From: Desmodesmus armatus
Lineage: Eukaryota > Chlorophyta > Chlorophyceae > Sphaeropleales > Scenedesmaceae
Direction of reading: 5' to 3'
Length of the DNA stretch: 64,000 nt
Assembly: GCA_007449985.2 (NCBI GenBank)
Contig: VIIQ02000104.1
Coordinates: 1 to 64,000, forward strand
Part shown: positions 50,542 through 62,569 of the stretch, one piece after another
How the letters are laid out: every line of letters starts with the position of its first letter
How positions within the stretch are numbered: the stretch's first letter is position 1
Program-made: the position numbers and the translations under genes
Notes under the pieces: model-generated
Seen by the model: only the letters and a program-made list of their open reading frames with translations
Databases searched by the model: none
Told to the model about the DNA's origin: nothing

Positions 50542-53500
50542 TCAGGTTGCAGTGATATCTGTAGTATCTGGATTTCTCAATTCTTGCAAGGTTGAGCAGA
50601 AGGCAGTAGCCCCCTTATAGAAAAGCAGTTGGGCATTTAACAGCATAGAATGATGAAGAAGCGCACTCACTCTTGACACCCTGGAACTCTGTGTACTGTG
50701 GGATCTTGCACTCTGGCTGCACCACCTGGCCGGGCACCACCACAGCCTTGCTGAAGATGGTTGTGCCCAGGGGGTCTGCAAGGTGCTCCTGCAGGGCGGC
50801 AATGGGGTTCTTGCCGGTCACCTGCGCAGCAGCACAAACACAGCCACACACAAAAGAAACCACACGTTTTGAGTCTGCGAGCAAGGGGGTAATGGGCTCG
50901 ATGATACAGTGTTGGTATGGTAGGCATGAGGCTCTCATGATGAGAGCATGTGGATGGTGCAACCCCCTCTCTCAGGCACAATTAAAATCCTCCCAACCTC
51001 CAGATAGGAAGGATGTTCAATACGCCTTGCTCACTTGCAGGCAAAGCCAGGCTCACGCCAGCCTCATTTCAGCCCAGAATATGGCTACTCAAAGATGAAG
51101 TGCGCGGCTGCCAGCAGCGGGGTCATTCCCTCTTTGCTAACCCCTTACCCCAGGCAATGGCTACTTGCAAGTCGTATGTCAAAGCTACAAACTGTGCCGC
51201 TGCCACCAGCTCAGCTTCAGGCAGAGCCAACCTCCCACCATGCTCATTTTAGCCCAGGATATGGCAGCTAAAACTGAACTGCGCTGCCGCAAGCAGCGGG
51301 GTCGTTCTCTCACCTGCGCTGCCATGGTGAAGCCGATGAATGCCAGCATGGCAAGGCGGCCGTTCTTGATCTCCTTCACCTTGAGCTCCTCAAGGGGCCC
51401 GGGGGTGAAGATGGCAAAGCCGGGGTAGCCCACCTGCGAAAAGAAAAGCAGGGGAAGAGTCTCAGAGTCTGAGATGATTCAAGGTGGTTGATGAGGTGTG
51501 ATGGAGGGTGCTAGAAAGGATGGTGGGGCCTGGGGTCAAGGGAGCTTCCCCTGAGGGAACTTGACCAGGGGCCCAGGGGTGAAGATGGCAAAGCCGGGGT
51601 AGCCAACCTGTCAATGGCAGGCAGGAGGGCAGACAAGGTGAATAGAGGGAGTTTGAGGGACATTGACTGCCTCTTTGAAGTGGAAGAAGTGCCGCTTTGA
51701 AGTGGAGGAAGTCACCCAACACTACGTGAGCAAAGCCTCCAAATGGAAGTGTTCCGACACGACCTCAAAGCATCCCGACGCAGCAACTGCCACAGACCAC
51801 CCAGTCTCACGCAGTACTGACAGGCGCCTCCAAACACACATCTGGCAGGGCCTGGCCACTGCCTTCCCGGATTGATGCTGTCTGCAGCCCCTCTATTTGC
51901 GCGCAACAGCAGCAACCAAGCCACCATCACAGACACACCACCAGCTTCTGTGTGCCAAGCAGACCTCGCAGAAGGTGCTAGGTCCTTGAGCAAACTGTGG
52001 CACACAAAGTGCTTCACAAGGAGCAAGCTTCCAACAGCTCCCAACCCAGAAACAGCAGGCTCCCCTGAAACATCAATAAGTGAGGCTCACCTCGTGGGGT
52101 GCCAGCTTGTTGTTGGGGAAGAGTGGGTCCCTGTCCACGCTGCCAGGGTTCTTGAAGTCCTGCCACCGCTTCAGCTCAACAAACTGCATGGCCCAGAACT
52201 CAAAGGCCAGCAGGCCAACGATGTTGAAGGGCAGGTCAACCTTGGTGGGGGCATCGTACCAGAAGACGTCGGGGCGGGCGATCTCCTGCAATGTGCAAAA
52301 AAAGTACAAAAACGGCAGGGACACAGGGTTCAGCAGATGGGTTCTGAACACAACTGCTTGTTGCCTGGGTGCTGCACTGTCCCACCCGCGTCGGCTGCGC
52401 CTGCAGTAGAGGGGATACTCGACTCCAAGATGGCAGTTCCAGTGCTGACACACACTGCAACCTTGCTGCCTGCTGCTCCGATGTGAAGCCCCACCCCCTT
52501 TCTAGCCACTCAATTACACACACTAAACCACAGCTGCCTGCTGCTGCTCAGCTCGGCCCCAGAACAACCTGCGTGCTGCTGCTGGTGTCTGGCCCCTCTT
52601 GGACCCCTGCCTCCCACCGTGACCGATAGCGGCCACCACCCTTTTCCCCTGCTGGTCCAGGATCGAGTTGCAGGGGCTGCTGCTGCTGCCGTTGGCACTG
52701 CCTGCTGCAGCTGTTGCTGCTGATTCCCGCTGGAACCACCATCATTGCGGCTGTACCCTAGCATTCCTGCGCGTCTGCTTAGTCCATTACCCCACCCACA
52801 CACCCGGGGTCCCAAATGCCACCCCAGCACACAACCCCACCAGCTGCGCACATGCACAGCAGACACACCTGTGCAAGGATACCTGCCACTGCAAGCATGG
52901 CCCAGCGGCAGTGCACGCGCTCAGACTCGGCAAACCACTTGAGCTGGTCGGGGTTGCTGCCCAGGCCACTGCAACACATGAGCAAATCAGCACAGGAGGA
53001 AGAAGTTGGTCAGCACAGACAACAGCTGCAAAATGGCTGGGTGGGCGCTGCTGGTGATGCCGCTGTGCTGGCCTGACACGACTAGGCTGCTGCAAGCTGG
53101 CTGATGGCGCAGGGGACAGCACCAGCAACTGCATGGACTGACCCCACACCCCGTCCAGCTGTCCTGGTCAAGAGCCGTGAATAGCAAGAGGGTGTCCTCA
53201 GTGTGCCCTCACATGGGTGTTGGTGCGCACTGCGGCCAACCACACTTTCCCCAGCTACCCCGACAAGCTGCTTCCCAACTGTGGCTGCCTCAATGCCTGG
53301 ACTACACAGCCGACTGCAAGCACACACTTGCTGAACAGCAGAATGATAGAAGCCATGCTACTCACAGAGGGTCGAAGCCGAAGTCTCCGGGCAGCCTGCA
53401 CAGCAGCAGCAGGCGTGTTTAGACAAACATCCTGACAAACAAACACCACGGCTGAATTAAGCTGAGCCTGGAAACGAACGTGCAGCATGTAACGTTGAGC

Positions 53501-53869
53501 CGCTGTGGTGATTGTACTCAAGACCAGGTGCCCCAGGCTTGAGCTGCTGTTTCTCCAGGCTGGCTGTTCAGCTGTTCAATTGCTGCAAGAGCGGCTGCAG
53601 ACGAGATCTCAAATCTCGAATGAATTATTCAAATAACTTGCATTTCCAAAGCACTGGGAGCTGTCCTGCTGCTGCTAGTCGCTCGCGGGATACTGAGCTG
53701 GTGATGTGTATCACTGCTGGGGCTGAGTAACTTACTCGCCCTTCAGGTGGGCAGGAGGTGCGCTCCCGGGCCTCCACATGGGCCTGCTGGCTGCATTGGC
53801 CCTCACGCTGCTGCGTGGGGCCTTGGCACCCACACGCGCGAATGAGCTGGAGCGAGCTGCGAGTGCCAT
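50542..53869 (-). CDS. LHCA: Light-harvesting chlorophyll a/b protein of photosystem I (LHCI)
   Basis: Seven exons: 53869-53736 (ATG), 53395-53366, 52968-52869, 52285-52091, 51433-51314, 50821-50671, 50558-50542 (TGA). They sum to 747 bases (248 aa) with all phases matching; the tiny last exon is the least certain. The order is a plastid transit peptide ([13 protein letters not shown]...), the motif [13 protein letters not shown], helix B with E-x-x-H-x-R ([14 protein letters not shown]), a middle helix ([21 protein letters not shown]), and helix [18 protein letters not shown] with the Chl-binding E/N/R set. The Pro/Trp-rich N-terminus ([14 protein letters not shown]) and [17 protein letters not shown] favour PSI antenna over LHCII. 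I cannot give the subunit number. It binds chlorophylls and carotenoids in the thylakoid. Confidence 0.92.
51041..51314. repeat. Tandem duplication inside an LHCI intron
   Basis: 51041-51133 and 51221-51314 are about 80-85% alike (gca.agcca..ctc.c, cagccca.gatatggc, gc.gcagcggggtc.ttc.ctc), offset 180 bp. The second copy runs into the donor site of the 51314-51433 exon. Confidence 0.7.
51565..51610 (-). repeat. Duplicate of the start of LHCI exon 5 with its acceptor
   Basis: On the minus strand an AG acceptor followed by [14 protein letters not shown], nearly the same as the start of exon 5 (51433 downward), after which the match ends. It lies in the preceding intron and is not needed for the in-frame protein. 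Confidence 0.8.
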
Positions 53870-55492
53870 GGTGATGATTATGCAGCAACAGAGTGGAGTA
53901 GCAACGATACGGCACGTGGGACTTGATATGACTCTCAGATGCTCAGATCTTCAAGGCTAAACCTCGATAGATAGACCCTAGTTATGTTGAAAAAAGAAGT
54001 ACTTCAAGGCATTAAGAGGGTGCGATCCACCATAGTTCTTCATCTACACCAGCAGGGAAGTCACATGACTGTGGCGCGTGATGGGAGCGTGGCCTGCCTA
54101 CTGTCATCCTGCTCTTGTCCACGCACGGTGCTGTGTCGCAGTGGAAGCCGTGTTTATCCATTACGTTTTGATGCCTAGTTTCATGTCTTCTTGACCTGGC
54201 ACAAAGCTGTCAGTCCCCTCCCTGCCTTGACACACCTTCAGGTGCACCTGGTGAAGGTGCCTGCTCACAGTGGGCACAGCTGCTCATCCGTGTAAGTTGT
54301 TGACAGCTGATCTGCAAGCTGTTGAAGCACGCGTGGTTGCATATATTCCGAATGGGACGCAACCTTTCAGGGCCAAGCCACTATGCGCCTGTGGTTCTTT
54401 CTGTACTGTATGGTGATCAGCAGCATTAGGCAGGCACTGGATGTGAGTCAAGCCAATTTGTCGAGTGCAGTTGGAGACGATTAGGTCAAAACTTACACAC
54501 TGACTGTGTCTGCAGCTCAGCCTCATGCCCACCTGCATACTTATTACTCACCAGTTGGCAGGGCTGATTGTGTTGGCGGGGCGGGGGGGGGGGGGGGGGG
54601 GGGGGGCATGTAATGCCATGTCTTGATACGTTGAAGGTGTTGCCTGCAGCAATCAAGCTGCATTATTCCTCTTCAGCTGGCATTGGAATCCCATCCGAGA
54701 GGGCAGACCCCTGCCAGCGCCTACCAGGCTCGATTTCAAAATGCAATGGAAGACTCTTCGAGTGTGGGGGCCAGCCCTGCTCCCCCCTGCTGCTTTGCAT
54801 GTGTGTGCATGTCCTCGGCAAGTCAGCTAATTGCGCACGACAGTGGTGTGCTAAGTTGCCAGCAGGCAGCACTGCAGGTGGGTCAGGGCCACCAGAGCAC
54901 CCGGTTTGATGTTGTGCAGCCATCTGTGTAGAATTCAAGCAGAGCCTGGTGCTGCAACGGTGAGAGGGCGCTGGCCCCCAGCTGCACCCTGCAAACTTCC
55001 CGCCGGCGCAGCCGCTACCAGTCACCAGGGTGACAAGGAAGATGCCGGCTGCTGGCTTGCCACATCCAGCTGTACTGCAATATCAACACCACGGCAGACA
55101 CTGTGCTGGCTGTGTCGGACGAAGTACAGCAACAGCCTAACCAAAAAAGATACAGCAACAGACTTGCCACAACCTGCTCGACGTAAAGCAACACGAGCTG
55201 CTGGTGCAGCTGCGTGCTCAGCACATAAAGTTGATGGGATGATCAGCGTGATGCTGCTGAGCGCCAGCTCTGCTGCCTGGAGCGGCCTGCTGTGGACGTG
55301 TGCAGTGCCGCAGATTCTGTGCTCTAGCTGGTTGTTGACACAGCACTGTAGCACAGAACAGGAGGGGATTCGGAAGCTGCAACAGGGAGACTGCCTCCTT
55401 GATTTGCCATATGGACAAACAATTGGGCGGTTACTTGCTCAGTGGGTCGACTGCTGGTGTTGCACAGGGTGATTCAATAGCATTGACGCTGC

Positions 55493-55536
55493 AGACGTCT
55501 AGACGTCTACTGGACAGTAGACGTCTACTGGACAGT
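55493..55536. repeat. 18-bp tandem repeat containing the palindrome AGACGTCT
   Basis: Unit agacgtctactggacagt at 55501-55518 and 55519-55536, preceded by a further agacgtct (55493). Each unit carries the 8-bp palindrome AGACGTCT. Confidence 0.9.
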
Positions 55537-55768
55537 AGCAGACATCTGCTACTGCTGTTACTTGCTTGGCAGCTTCCTTGGCTTTGCCGTGCCTTTCAGC
55601 TTCAAATTCATCACCATAAAACCTTCTACAGCAAACTTCCAGCCTGTCGAGTTCGGCATGTGTCTGTAGTACCAGGTCCAACGTTGGATCATAATCTGGC
55701 AAAATGAAAGACCCCCCATATACGGTGGTGTTGGGCAAGGCCATCGGTTCGTAAAAAACGACGACGTA
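55499..55768 (-). CDS. Unassigned ORF or exon, AT-richer than neighbours
   Basis: From a possible acceptor (TTTCAG|TACGTC) the frame reads YVVVFYEPMALPNTT..., then a charged segment (LDLVLQTHAELDRLEV, GDEFEAERHGKAKEAAKQV), and ends in the tandem repeat (VDVYCPVDV, stop). Codons favour GAT, GAA and TTT, unlike the CTG/CAG-rich genes around it. Family not recognised. It could be a remnant of a transferred or mobile gene. Confidence 0.3.
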   Translation of the reverse strand, partial: YVVVFYEPMALPNTTVYGGSFILPDYDPTLDLVLQTHAELDRLEVCCRRFYGDEFEAERHGKAKEAAKQVTAVADVCYCPVDVYCPVDV

Positions 55769-56178
55769 CTGAAATAAATAATCCAACATCACGGCAGGCT
55801 TGCACAATGACAGCACCATGTGAACTAGTACCTCGTTTCGGAACCCGCAGCAGCGTGACGTCAGACAAACTGAGCAGGAAAGACACCATCAATCGAACCA
55901 TTTTCAAGCATATGTTGTAGTGACGCTGACAAAAAATTTGCGCCAGCACAACCCCAGGCAGAACCAATTTTCAACCTGATCAACTGCAACATCTGCTGCT
56001 TTGTGTGTACTGAGCGGGTCCATCCTGTCTTCCTGACAAGTTTTCACTGTTGGCTGTTGAAGGTGGGAACCGTCCACGTGAATACGGTCTCCTGCTGCAG
56101 CAGCTGAAGGCGCGCTGCAGCAGCAGAAGGGAGCCAACGTAGGAACGACGTGTCTTGAGCTTCCCGTGCACAGACTGC

Positions 56179-59100
56179 ATGGCTTCAACGTACTTTTCGA
56201 ACTGCTGCAGGCTGTCCTACTGCACGATGCTCAGCACAGCCCAGGCCCTGAAGGACTGGGACGAAGTCCTCAAGCTGCTGGCTGAGATCAAGGCAGCTCG
56301 CCCCGATCAGCTCATCACGCCCGTAGACCTGATACGCAGGGCCACACGGTGCACCGATGTCCTGTTCTCAGGCCTGGCATCACCTGTCGCTACATGGAAG
56401 CAGCTCTTGCAGAAGGAGGTGAGAACACATCATCATGCAGTGCAGGTCCGAACCCCAGAGCTCAATGAGGACCTGCCAAATGCTGGGTAGTTCCCATGCA
56501 CGACAGTCCTGACCCAGAGTCTGATTCGGCCTCCACATGACTGGACAGTGGGTGCACCACCCGCAGTTATGTTGATTGGGACGGGCAGGGCCCCCCTGGG
56601 TGGCATAAGGAGAGCCTGCAAGGACGCGCATCGACAACGCCTTGTCACAAGGCATGTATGATTATCACCTCGTGGCACTATCGTAAATCCCGGTTCCATA
56701 CGGTATTGGCGCAAGGTACAAGTTGCCAGTAAGATTTCTGCTGCAACTGTTGTGCAGCAGATGCCTCGCCGAGTGTTGACTGCATGCAGCGAGCTATTGC
56801 CAACAGGCTCTGATCTGGCTATCATGCCCAGCACGTTTTCCGCCTTTGCAGCTAGCAGCATGGCTGCACGGCTGGTGGCAACAGCTGCCGAACACCTTCC
56901 ACCACCAGCAACTCTCAGCGGCAGCAGCAGCACCAGCGCCAGCAGCAGCAGCAAACTGAGGGTCATGCTATGGGAGCAGATCGAGCAGTCTGGCATCCTG
57001 CGGAAGCTTCCCCATGCTGTGGGGTTGAGCCCTGAAGCCTTACACACCCACGCTACGGCAAGTCTGGTTGCAAACACAGCAGTGTCACAGAACTTCTCAG
57101 GCCTGTCAGATTACGTGATCCAGCTGCTTGATCTAGTGCGTTGCTTGCAGCAGCGGCAGCCTTCCTATCTCACGGCCCATGCAGCAGGGCAGCGGTGCTT
57201 GGTGGCAGGCATGCAGCTTGCCCTGAGCAGCATGCAGTGCATCAGCTCAGTCTTGGCACAGGAAGGCCAGCAGCCGTGGATGGAGCGATGGCTGAGTGGC
57301 GCTTTCAACACAGCTTGTGCGTTGGGTTGGGGGGCACTGCTGACCTTGTCGTAAAGGACTTAGACGCGCATGCAAGCGGCAGTACTGCCGCTACTTCCAC
57401 TAGTCGCCCCACCAGCAGCAGCGCAAGCGCCAACAGCGCCCGCGCTGCTAGCTCCAGTGGCCAGTCAAGGACTGCTATTAGCAGCAGTGGCGGCAGCGGG
57501 GTAGCTGCTGATCCTGTATTTGTGCTGCAAGCTGAACAAAAGCTGCAGTTGTGCTGCTTGAAATCGGTCGTGTTCATGCTGGCGCAGCACCTGCAGCAAG
57601 CCACATGCACAGACACGGCCACCAGCAGCAGTGGCACTGGCAGCAGCAAAGCTAGTGGCAGCGGCAGCACCAACATGTCCAATGATAGCAGGGAGGTCGC
57701 CCCCAGCAGCGGCCAGCGTGTGCGCGGCCGTCGACGCAAGGCTCCTGCAAGCAGCAGTGCGTCAGAACAGCAATGGCTGCCTGGTGCCCTTGCTCCTACC
57801 ACGCCAGCAGCATACAGCACCATACTACAGCAGCTAGGCATCAGCAGGGAGGTGGGGCTGTGGATGGCAACAATGACCCCTAAAAAGGATCGGGACCAAG
57901 TGCACACGCCGGCCTGGCTGGACGCCCTCGTGCGAGTGGGGCTCAACGCGTATAACCAGCTGATGCCCGCTATGCTGAGCATTGATGTACACCACCCCAA
58001 GCTAGCCCCCATGCACATGTCGATGGCAGCCATCTGCCTGCAGTGGCTGTCCAGCACGCCCCCCGACAGGCTACTCCCAACCCCAGGCCACGTGGGCTGC
58101 CTTCAATACACGCAGCTGGCTGAGAATGCATTCCAGCATGGGCAGCGGCTGGTGAAGCAGCAGAGCCGCCAGCAACCAGAGCAGCAGCAGGCAATAGCCA
58201 CAGGGCGCGAGGCACCGGTACCGCCCGTCACTACCAATGGCATTACCGCACAGCTGAGCGCTGAGGTGCTCGAGAAAGTGCTCAGCATGTCCAGCGGCGT
58301 GTTGGGCTCCGGGGAGTCTAGCAGTAGTAGCCACAGCGATGGAGGCAGAGGCAGCAGGCGCAGCATGCTGCTGCTGGAGTCAAGTCAGCAGCTTGCCGAG
58401 TTGCTGACAGCGGCAAATGGCAAAGCAGTGGAGCCAGAGACGGGCTGTGCCGCTGCCAGTAGCACCTGCAGCAGCAGCAGCATGCGCCACTGTGTCAGCT
58501 CAGCGGAGCTGGAGACAGCTCCAAAGCTGCCTGTTCCCCTTGCTCAGTGCTGCAAGCTGCTGCAGGGCTGTGTGCGTATGTCTGGCCCAACTTGGGCAGC
58601 AGCAGCAGCAGCGCCAGCAGAGACAGCACAATCATTTGCCCACATGAAGCAAGTCGTTGGTATGCTAGAGTGTGCTGGCTCAATGATCGCCCCTGTGCCC
58701 TTGTCTGCTGGGAACGGGTCAATTGTGGCCACACAAGGCTGCTTGGTGTCCTCTTTTACTGTTGCTGGGGGCGTGAGTGGTCCTAGTGCACTGCAGCTTT
58801 TTGGCCTGCTGTGCAGCTTCCTCAAGTTGTTCAACAATAGCATATCTGGCAGCAGCGCAGCAGGAAACAGCAACCCCCACGTCCAACACAGCAGCACAGC
58901 AGGATCAACTGCAGCTTCTGCGGCAGCGTACAGCCACCAGCTGGAGGGGTTGGAGGCAGTGTTTCCTGCAGCGTCGTGCATGGTGCAAGCTGCCGTGGAA
59001 AGTGCACTGCAGCCCGACTCAGTGCCAAGCACAGACACAACCTCAGGCTGTGGTTCAGCTCAAACCAACCCTGACAGCAGCAGCAGCAGCAGCAGCAATG

Positions 59101-59843
59101 CATGCACAGCCGTGATGCCGTGGCTTGTATTGCTTGGTCGCTGCTGCTGCACACTGGGGGGCACCCAGTGGGCTGTGCTGGTGCAGTATTGGCGGGACAG
59201 GCTGGAGTCTGCTGGGCCATCTGCTAGCTATAATCCCTTGTTGTTGACCATGTTCAAGGGTGACGTTGCCAACGTGCGTAAGACAAGCATGCAGCAGCTG
59301 CGAACCAGCCTGGCAGGTGTTGCGCACTGCGCAAGCCAGTGGCTGGCAGCAGCGGGCACCATGCAGCAGCTCACCGCTCTGGGGTACCAGCCACAGGACC
59401 TGCAGCAGCAGCTGGCAGAGACCGTGGCATGTCTTGACAGCAGCACCACGCAGCTTGCTGGCATGTTTGGTGTTGGAGCCAGTGCAATGCTGGCAGCAGA
59501 TGCAGCAACACTGAAGGACATTCAACAGCAGCTGGATGCAGCTGGCAGGGTGCTGACCAGCTTTGCCATCCCGCATGCATGCAACAACGCAGCTTGCAAC
59601 AACGTGAGTGGGCTGTCAGAGGCACAGTTGGTGGGTGGCCGCAGCTGCATCTGCGCGGGCTGCCGCACGGCCTGCTACTGTGGGAGGGCTTGTCAGCGTG
59701 TGGCCTGGCGCCAGCACAAGCCTGTGTGCAAGGCACTGGCGGCGGCCGCCGCTGAGGCAGCAGGTGCATCAGCGTGTGGAGAAGCAGCAACAACAGCAGC
59801 AGAGGGCAGCAGCACCACCACAGATCTATCCCCTGAGATCTGA
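56179..59843 (+). CDS. MYND-type zinc finger protein, large Ser/Ala/Gln-rich
   Basis: Two exons, 56179-56418 (GAG|GTGAGA) and 56758-59843, joined in phase 0. Exon 1 has an amphipathic helical start (LKDWDEVLKLLAEIKAARPDQL). The long middle alternates helical Leu/Ala/Gln segments with Ser/Ala runs. The C-terminus carries a MYND finger, C-x4-C ... CICAGC-x3-CYCGRAC-x3-AW-x2-HKPVC, then an Ala-rich acidic tail. MYND fingers bind proline-rich partners; many chlorophyte genomes have expanded families of such proteins with unknown roles. The frame changes near the G run at about 57329-57334 in a way that needs one extra base. The start is the first in-frame ATG; 56227 is an alternative. Confidence 0.75.
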
Positions 59844-61372
59844 CCAGAGTTTGTTGTGAGCCTCAATGATCATCAGGGCATGGCATGCTGCACACTGTTG
59901 CGGTGCTACATAGTGCACTGCCCACTGGCCACCGGGCTCCCTGTGAATGCACACATGATGTGACGGCGATTGCATTTGACTCAAGTTGCGTGTTCATGGA
60001 ACTTGTGTGCGTTGCGCAGCATGCTGCTGCAAGCGTGTGTTCGCGAGGTGGTGCGTAAGGGATGTGCGACCCACAGTTTCACCTCAGGTTCAACCTGCTT
60101 GAAGCAGTACTGGCGCTATGACCTTGCCATCCCTGCACACAGCTGCCTTGCCAGCTTCAAACAGTCATATGATGTGTCCTACCTTGCTGACATGGTAGCT
60201 AGACTCTGTAAGTTCATTGGTGCTTGAGCCTACCCTGTAGCGTAATCAGCCATCCGCTCTCCAGAGTGGCCTGTCCAGAAGACAATATTGGACGACATGG
60301 TGGGGAGGCTAAGAATGTCCAGCTTCCTTAGGAGAAAAGTCAGGGGCCTGGCAATTGTGTGTGTCTTTCACAGTTCTCAAAAAGCTCTCCTGCACGTTGA
60401 AAGCGTCAACTTGCTGCCACCAGCATGAAAGCACCAGGTGAGCCCTCTGCATCACTTTTGCTGCGATTAACGTCAAGGTGTCCTGCTCCATCAGTCAATT
60501 TGAATGCTGGCAGCAGCAGAGCCGACTTGTACATACAACCATTGCCTGCAGGAAGGCAGGCATGACCAGGACGCACACACCTGACCCGTCCCACGAACCA
60601 TCAGTGTAACACATGATGGTTGTTGACAAATCGGCATAATCTACAACGGCAGCACGATCCCACCGCAGCAATGCCAGAAGTCAATGGTCTGCAGCATGCG
60701 CCCAAGATGACTGAATCACATTGCCCACAATGCTACACCCAACACCATGATGGTCACCATATAAGCTTGTGCAAACCAACGTGCAGAATGAGAACGTCCA
60801 GCCAGATGAAATGGCAGCATGCATGCGCACCGCTGCACCACACGTGCATCAAATGCCAAGGTGTGCTGCCAACACCAGTCAGGGCCAGTGCTGCTCGCAG
60901 GGACACAAAAAAAAGAACACGCCGTCAGCATTGTGTAATTCAGCTGAACACCTGAACGGGACGAATATATGTTGAAACCAACCAGTCAGCCAAGAACGTA
61001 ATGTACAGGGGTGTGTCGCAACGGATGCAGTGATGCTCATGTACAACCATCCTGTCACTCCACTACTGATCTCTGTGGCTGCTGGTGCTGCATATGCATC
61101 TGCAGTGCTGCCCGTGCCTCTGTCGCGCTGCCAGCGCTGCTGCTGCCGCCAGTGTCAGGAAAAACCGCAGCACGTGCAGCCACCGTTGTCATCGCTGCCG
61201 CTGCAATTCACAGCGTAGCACCTGCCGCTGCTGCTGTTGCTGCAGCAGCCGGTGCCAGAGAAGCCGCAGCGCGTGCAGCCCCAGTCCTCATTGCTGCTGC
61301 TGCACTCCACTGCGCAGGACCTGCCGCTGCTGCTGCCGATGCCAGGGAAGCTGTGGCGGGTGCAGCCACACG
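59844..61372. other. Convergent 3' regions; Cys-codon repeat
   Basis: No supported exon. At about 61150-61440 three imperfect 87-99-bp units (marked by gtgcagcc at about 61174, 61273 and 61360) read on the minus strand as a Cys/Ser-rich repeat (CTRCGFSGTGCC...), downstream of the SET gene stop. Confidence 0.45.
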
Positions 61373-62569
61373 TCATGGCTCGGCACCTGCCGCTGCCGTT
61401 GCTGCTGCCGGTGAGGGGCCAGCACTTGCCGCCGCCAGGGTCTTCTCATGTGACTGCTTGGCATAGCAGCAGTCAGCCCCGCAACGGCAATCGCCTTCCA
61501 GTTCCTCACTCAGGTACTGCACCCCGTAGTCATAACTACAAGCAGCACAGCAAAAAAACACATGACATCTGATGGTGCTGGTCGGAACTAGCGATGCAGC
61601 TGCCCACAACGTGTGCAGAACAACGCGCAGACACACAACAGACGCACACGTCCCTAGGAGATGGGGCGCACTTTCACAAGATGAGTGCTGACTGTCAATA
61701 GAGTCGCATCATGTTGATTCAAGGTCAGTGTCTCACACTACGCAGGTATGTGCTACTGATCACCAGCTGCTTGATATCAGCTGGCTGGCTTGCTGACAGG
61801 TCAGGCACACGTAGGTGCAGGATAGGATTTAGCATGCCTACAGGCAGCCACTGATTCAGGCCCCACAAGTTGGCTGGGCCTTGCTGTCACACATGTGGTG
61901 CGCCTGACCACTTGCATCTAGTGCCCGACATTGCATCACACCCGACCCAAGTGCCAGCCCCTCACCCCTCTCGACAAGACTGGCCATGGCATGGTATGAA
62001 GAGCCGTCCTCAACGGACGCGAGGCCAATGGGACGAAGTCCTATGGCGTTAAGAGACCAAGGGGTGTCTCTGTATCTTTATCTTTTTTTTTATCCACCTA
62101 GAGTAAAGCTGCCCCTGCCAGGAACAGCGGTTGCACGCATGTCATCTTCCGCACTACTCACCTGAGAGGGGTAAAAGCAGGGATGTCGACTGCAGCAAAC
62201 AGCCCCACGATCACGTGGTCCGTGTCCGTGCGGCCTGACAGAACAGGCTGCACACATGCCCCGCCCTGTATGCATGACATCCACTGCTGGCTGAACACAA
62301 CCCTCAACAACCCACCCACCCCACCAACCCAGCTGCTTGCCTGCCAACCCCACGCCAGCCCCAGCGACAGCGGTTGCATGCATGTCATCCTCTGCCCGGC
62401 TCACCTTAACGGGGTAAAAGCGGGGATGTCGACTGCAGCAAACAGCCCCACGATCACATGATCTGTGTCTGTGTGGCCTGACAGAACAGGCTGCACGTAC
62501 AGATTGGGATCGCATGAGTGGTTTATGAAGCGTGCCACATTGCCCTCGTCACGGGCACACACCGAGTAC
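61373..62569 (-). CDS. SET-domain histone methyltransferase (SUVH/KMT1-like), C-terminal part
   Basis: Two exons read on the minus strand: 62569-62405 and 61535-61373 (TGA), joined AG|T in phase. They encode the catalytic end of a SET domain. GNVARFINHSCDPNL is the cofactor-binding and pseudoknot motif; VQPVLSGHTDTDHVIVGLFAAVDIPAFTPL and SYDYG, with the catalytic Tyr region, follow; then comes CRCGADCC, a post-SET-like Cys cluster. The wording is closest to plant/animal H3K9 methyltransferases of the SUV39/SUVH type. The C-terminal tail is Ala/Ser/Pro-rich. Upstream exons (pre-SET, SRA) should lie above 62570 but I could not identify them. Confidence 0.75.
62100..62285 (-). repeat. Tandem duplicate of the SET NHSC exon end, in the following intron
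   Basis: Resembles about 62343-62525, offset about 243 bp. On the minus strand it encodes P-V-L-S-G-R-T-D-T-D-H-V-I-V-G-L-F-A-A-V-D and on to FTPL, and ends in a good donor AG|GTGAGT (exon end 62162). An AG precedes it, but serial inclusion after the true exon would break the frame. Confidence 0.85.

Larger units (their letters stand above)
53870..56178. other. Intergenic DNA between LHCI and MYND genes
   Basis: Shared upstream region of two divergent genes. Contains a poly-G run of about 25 (54582-54606), the 55493-55536 tandem repeat and an unassigned minus ORF (next entries). No TATA box recognised. Confidence 0.4.

Noticed and set aside
57141..59843. Separate 900-codon gene starting at 57141
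   Set aside because: The frame just upstream (56758-57352) reads as the N-terminal part of the same protein; a one-base break explains both ORFs better.
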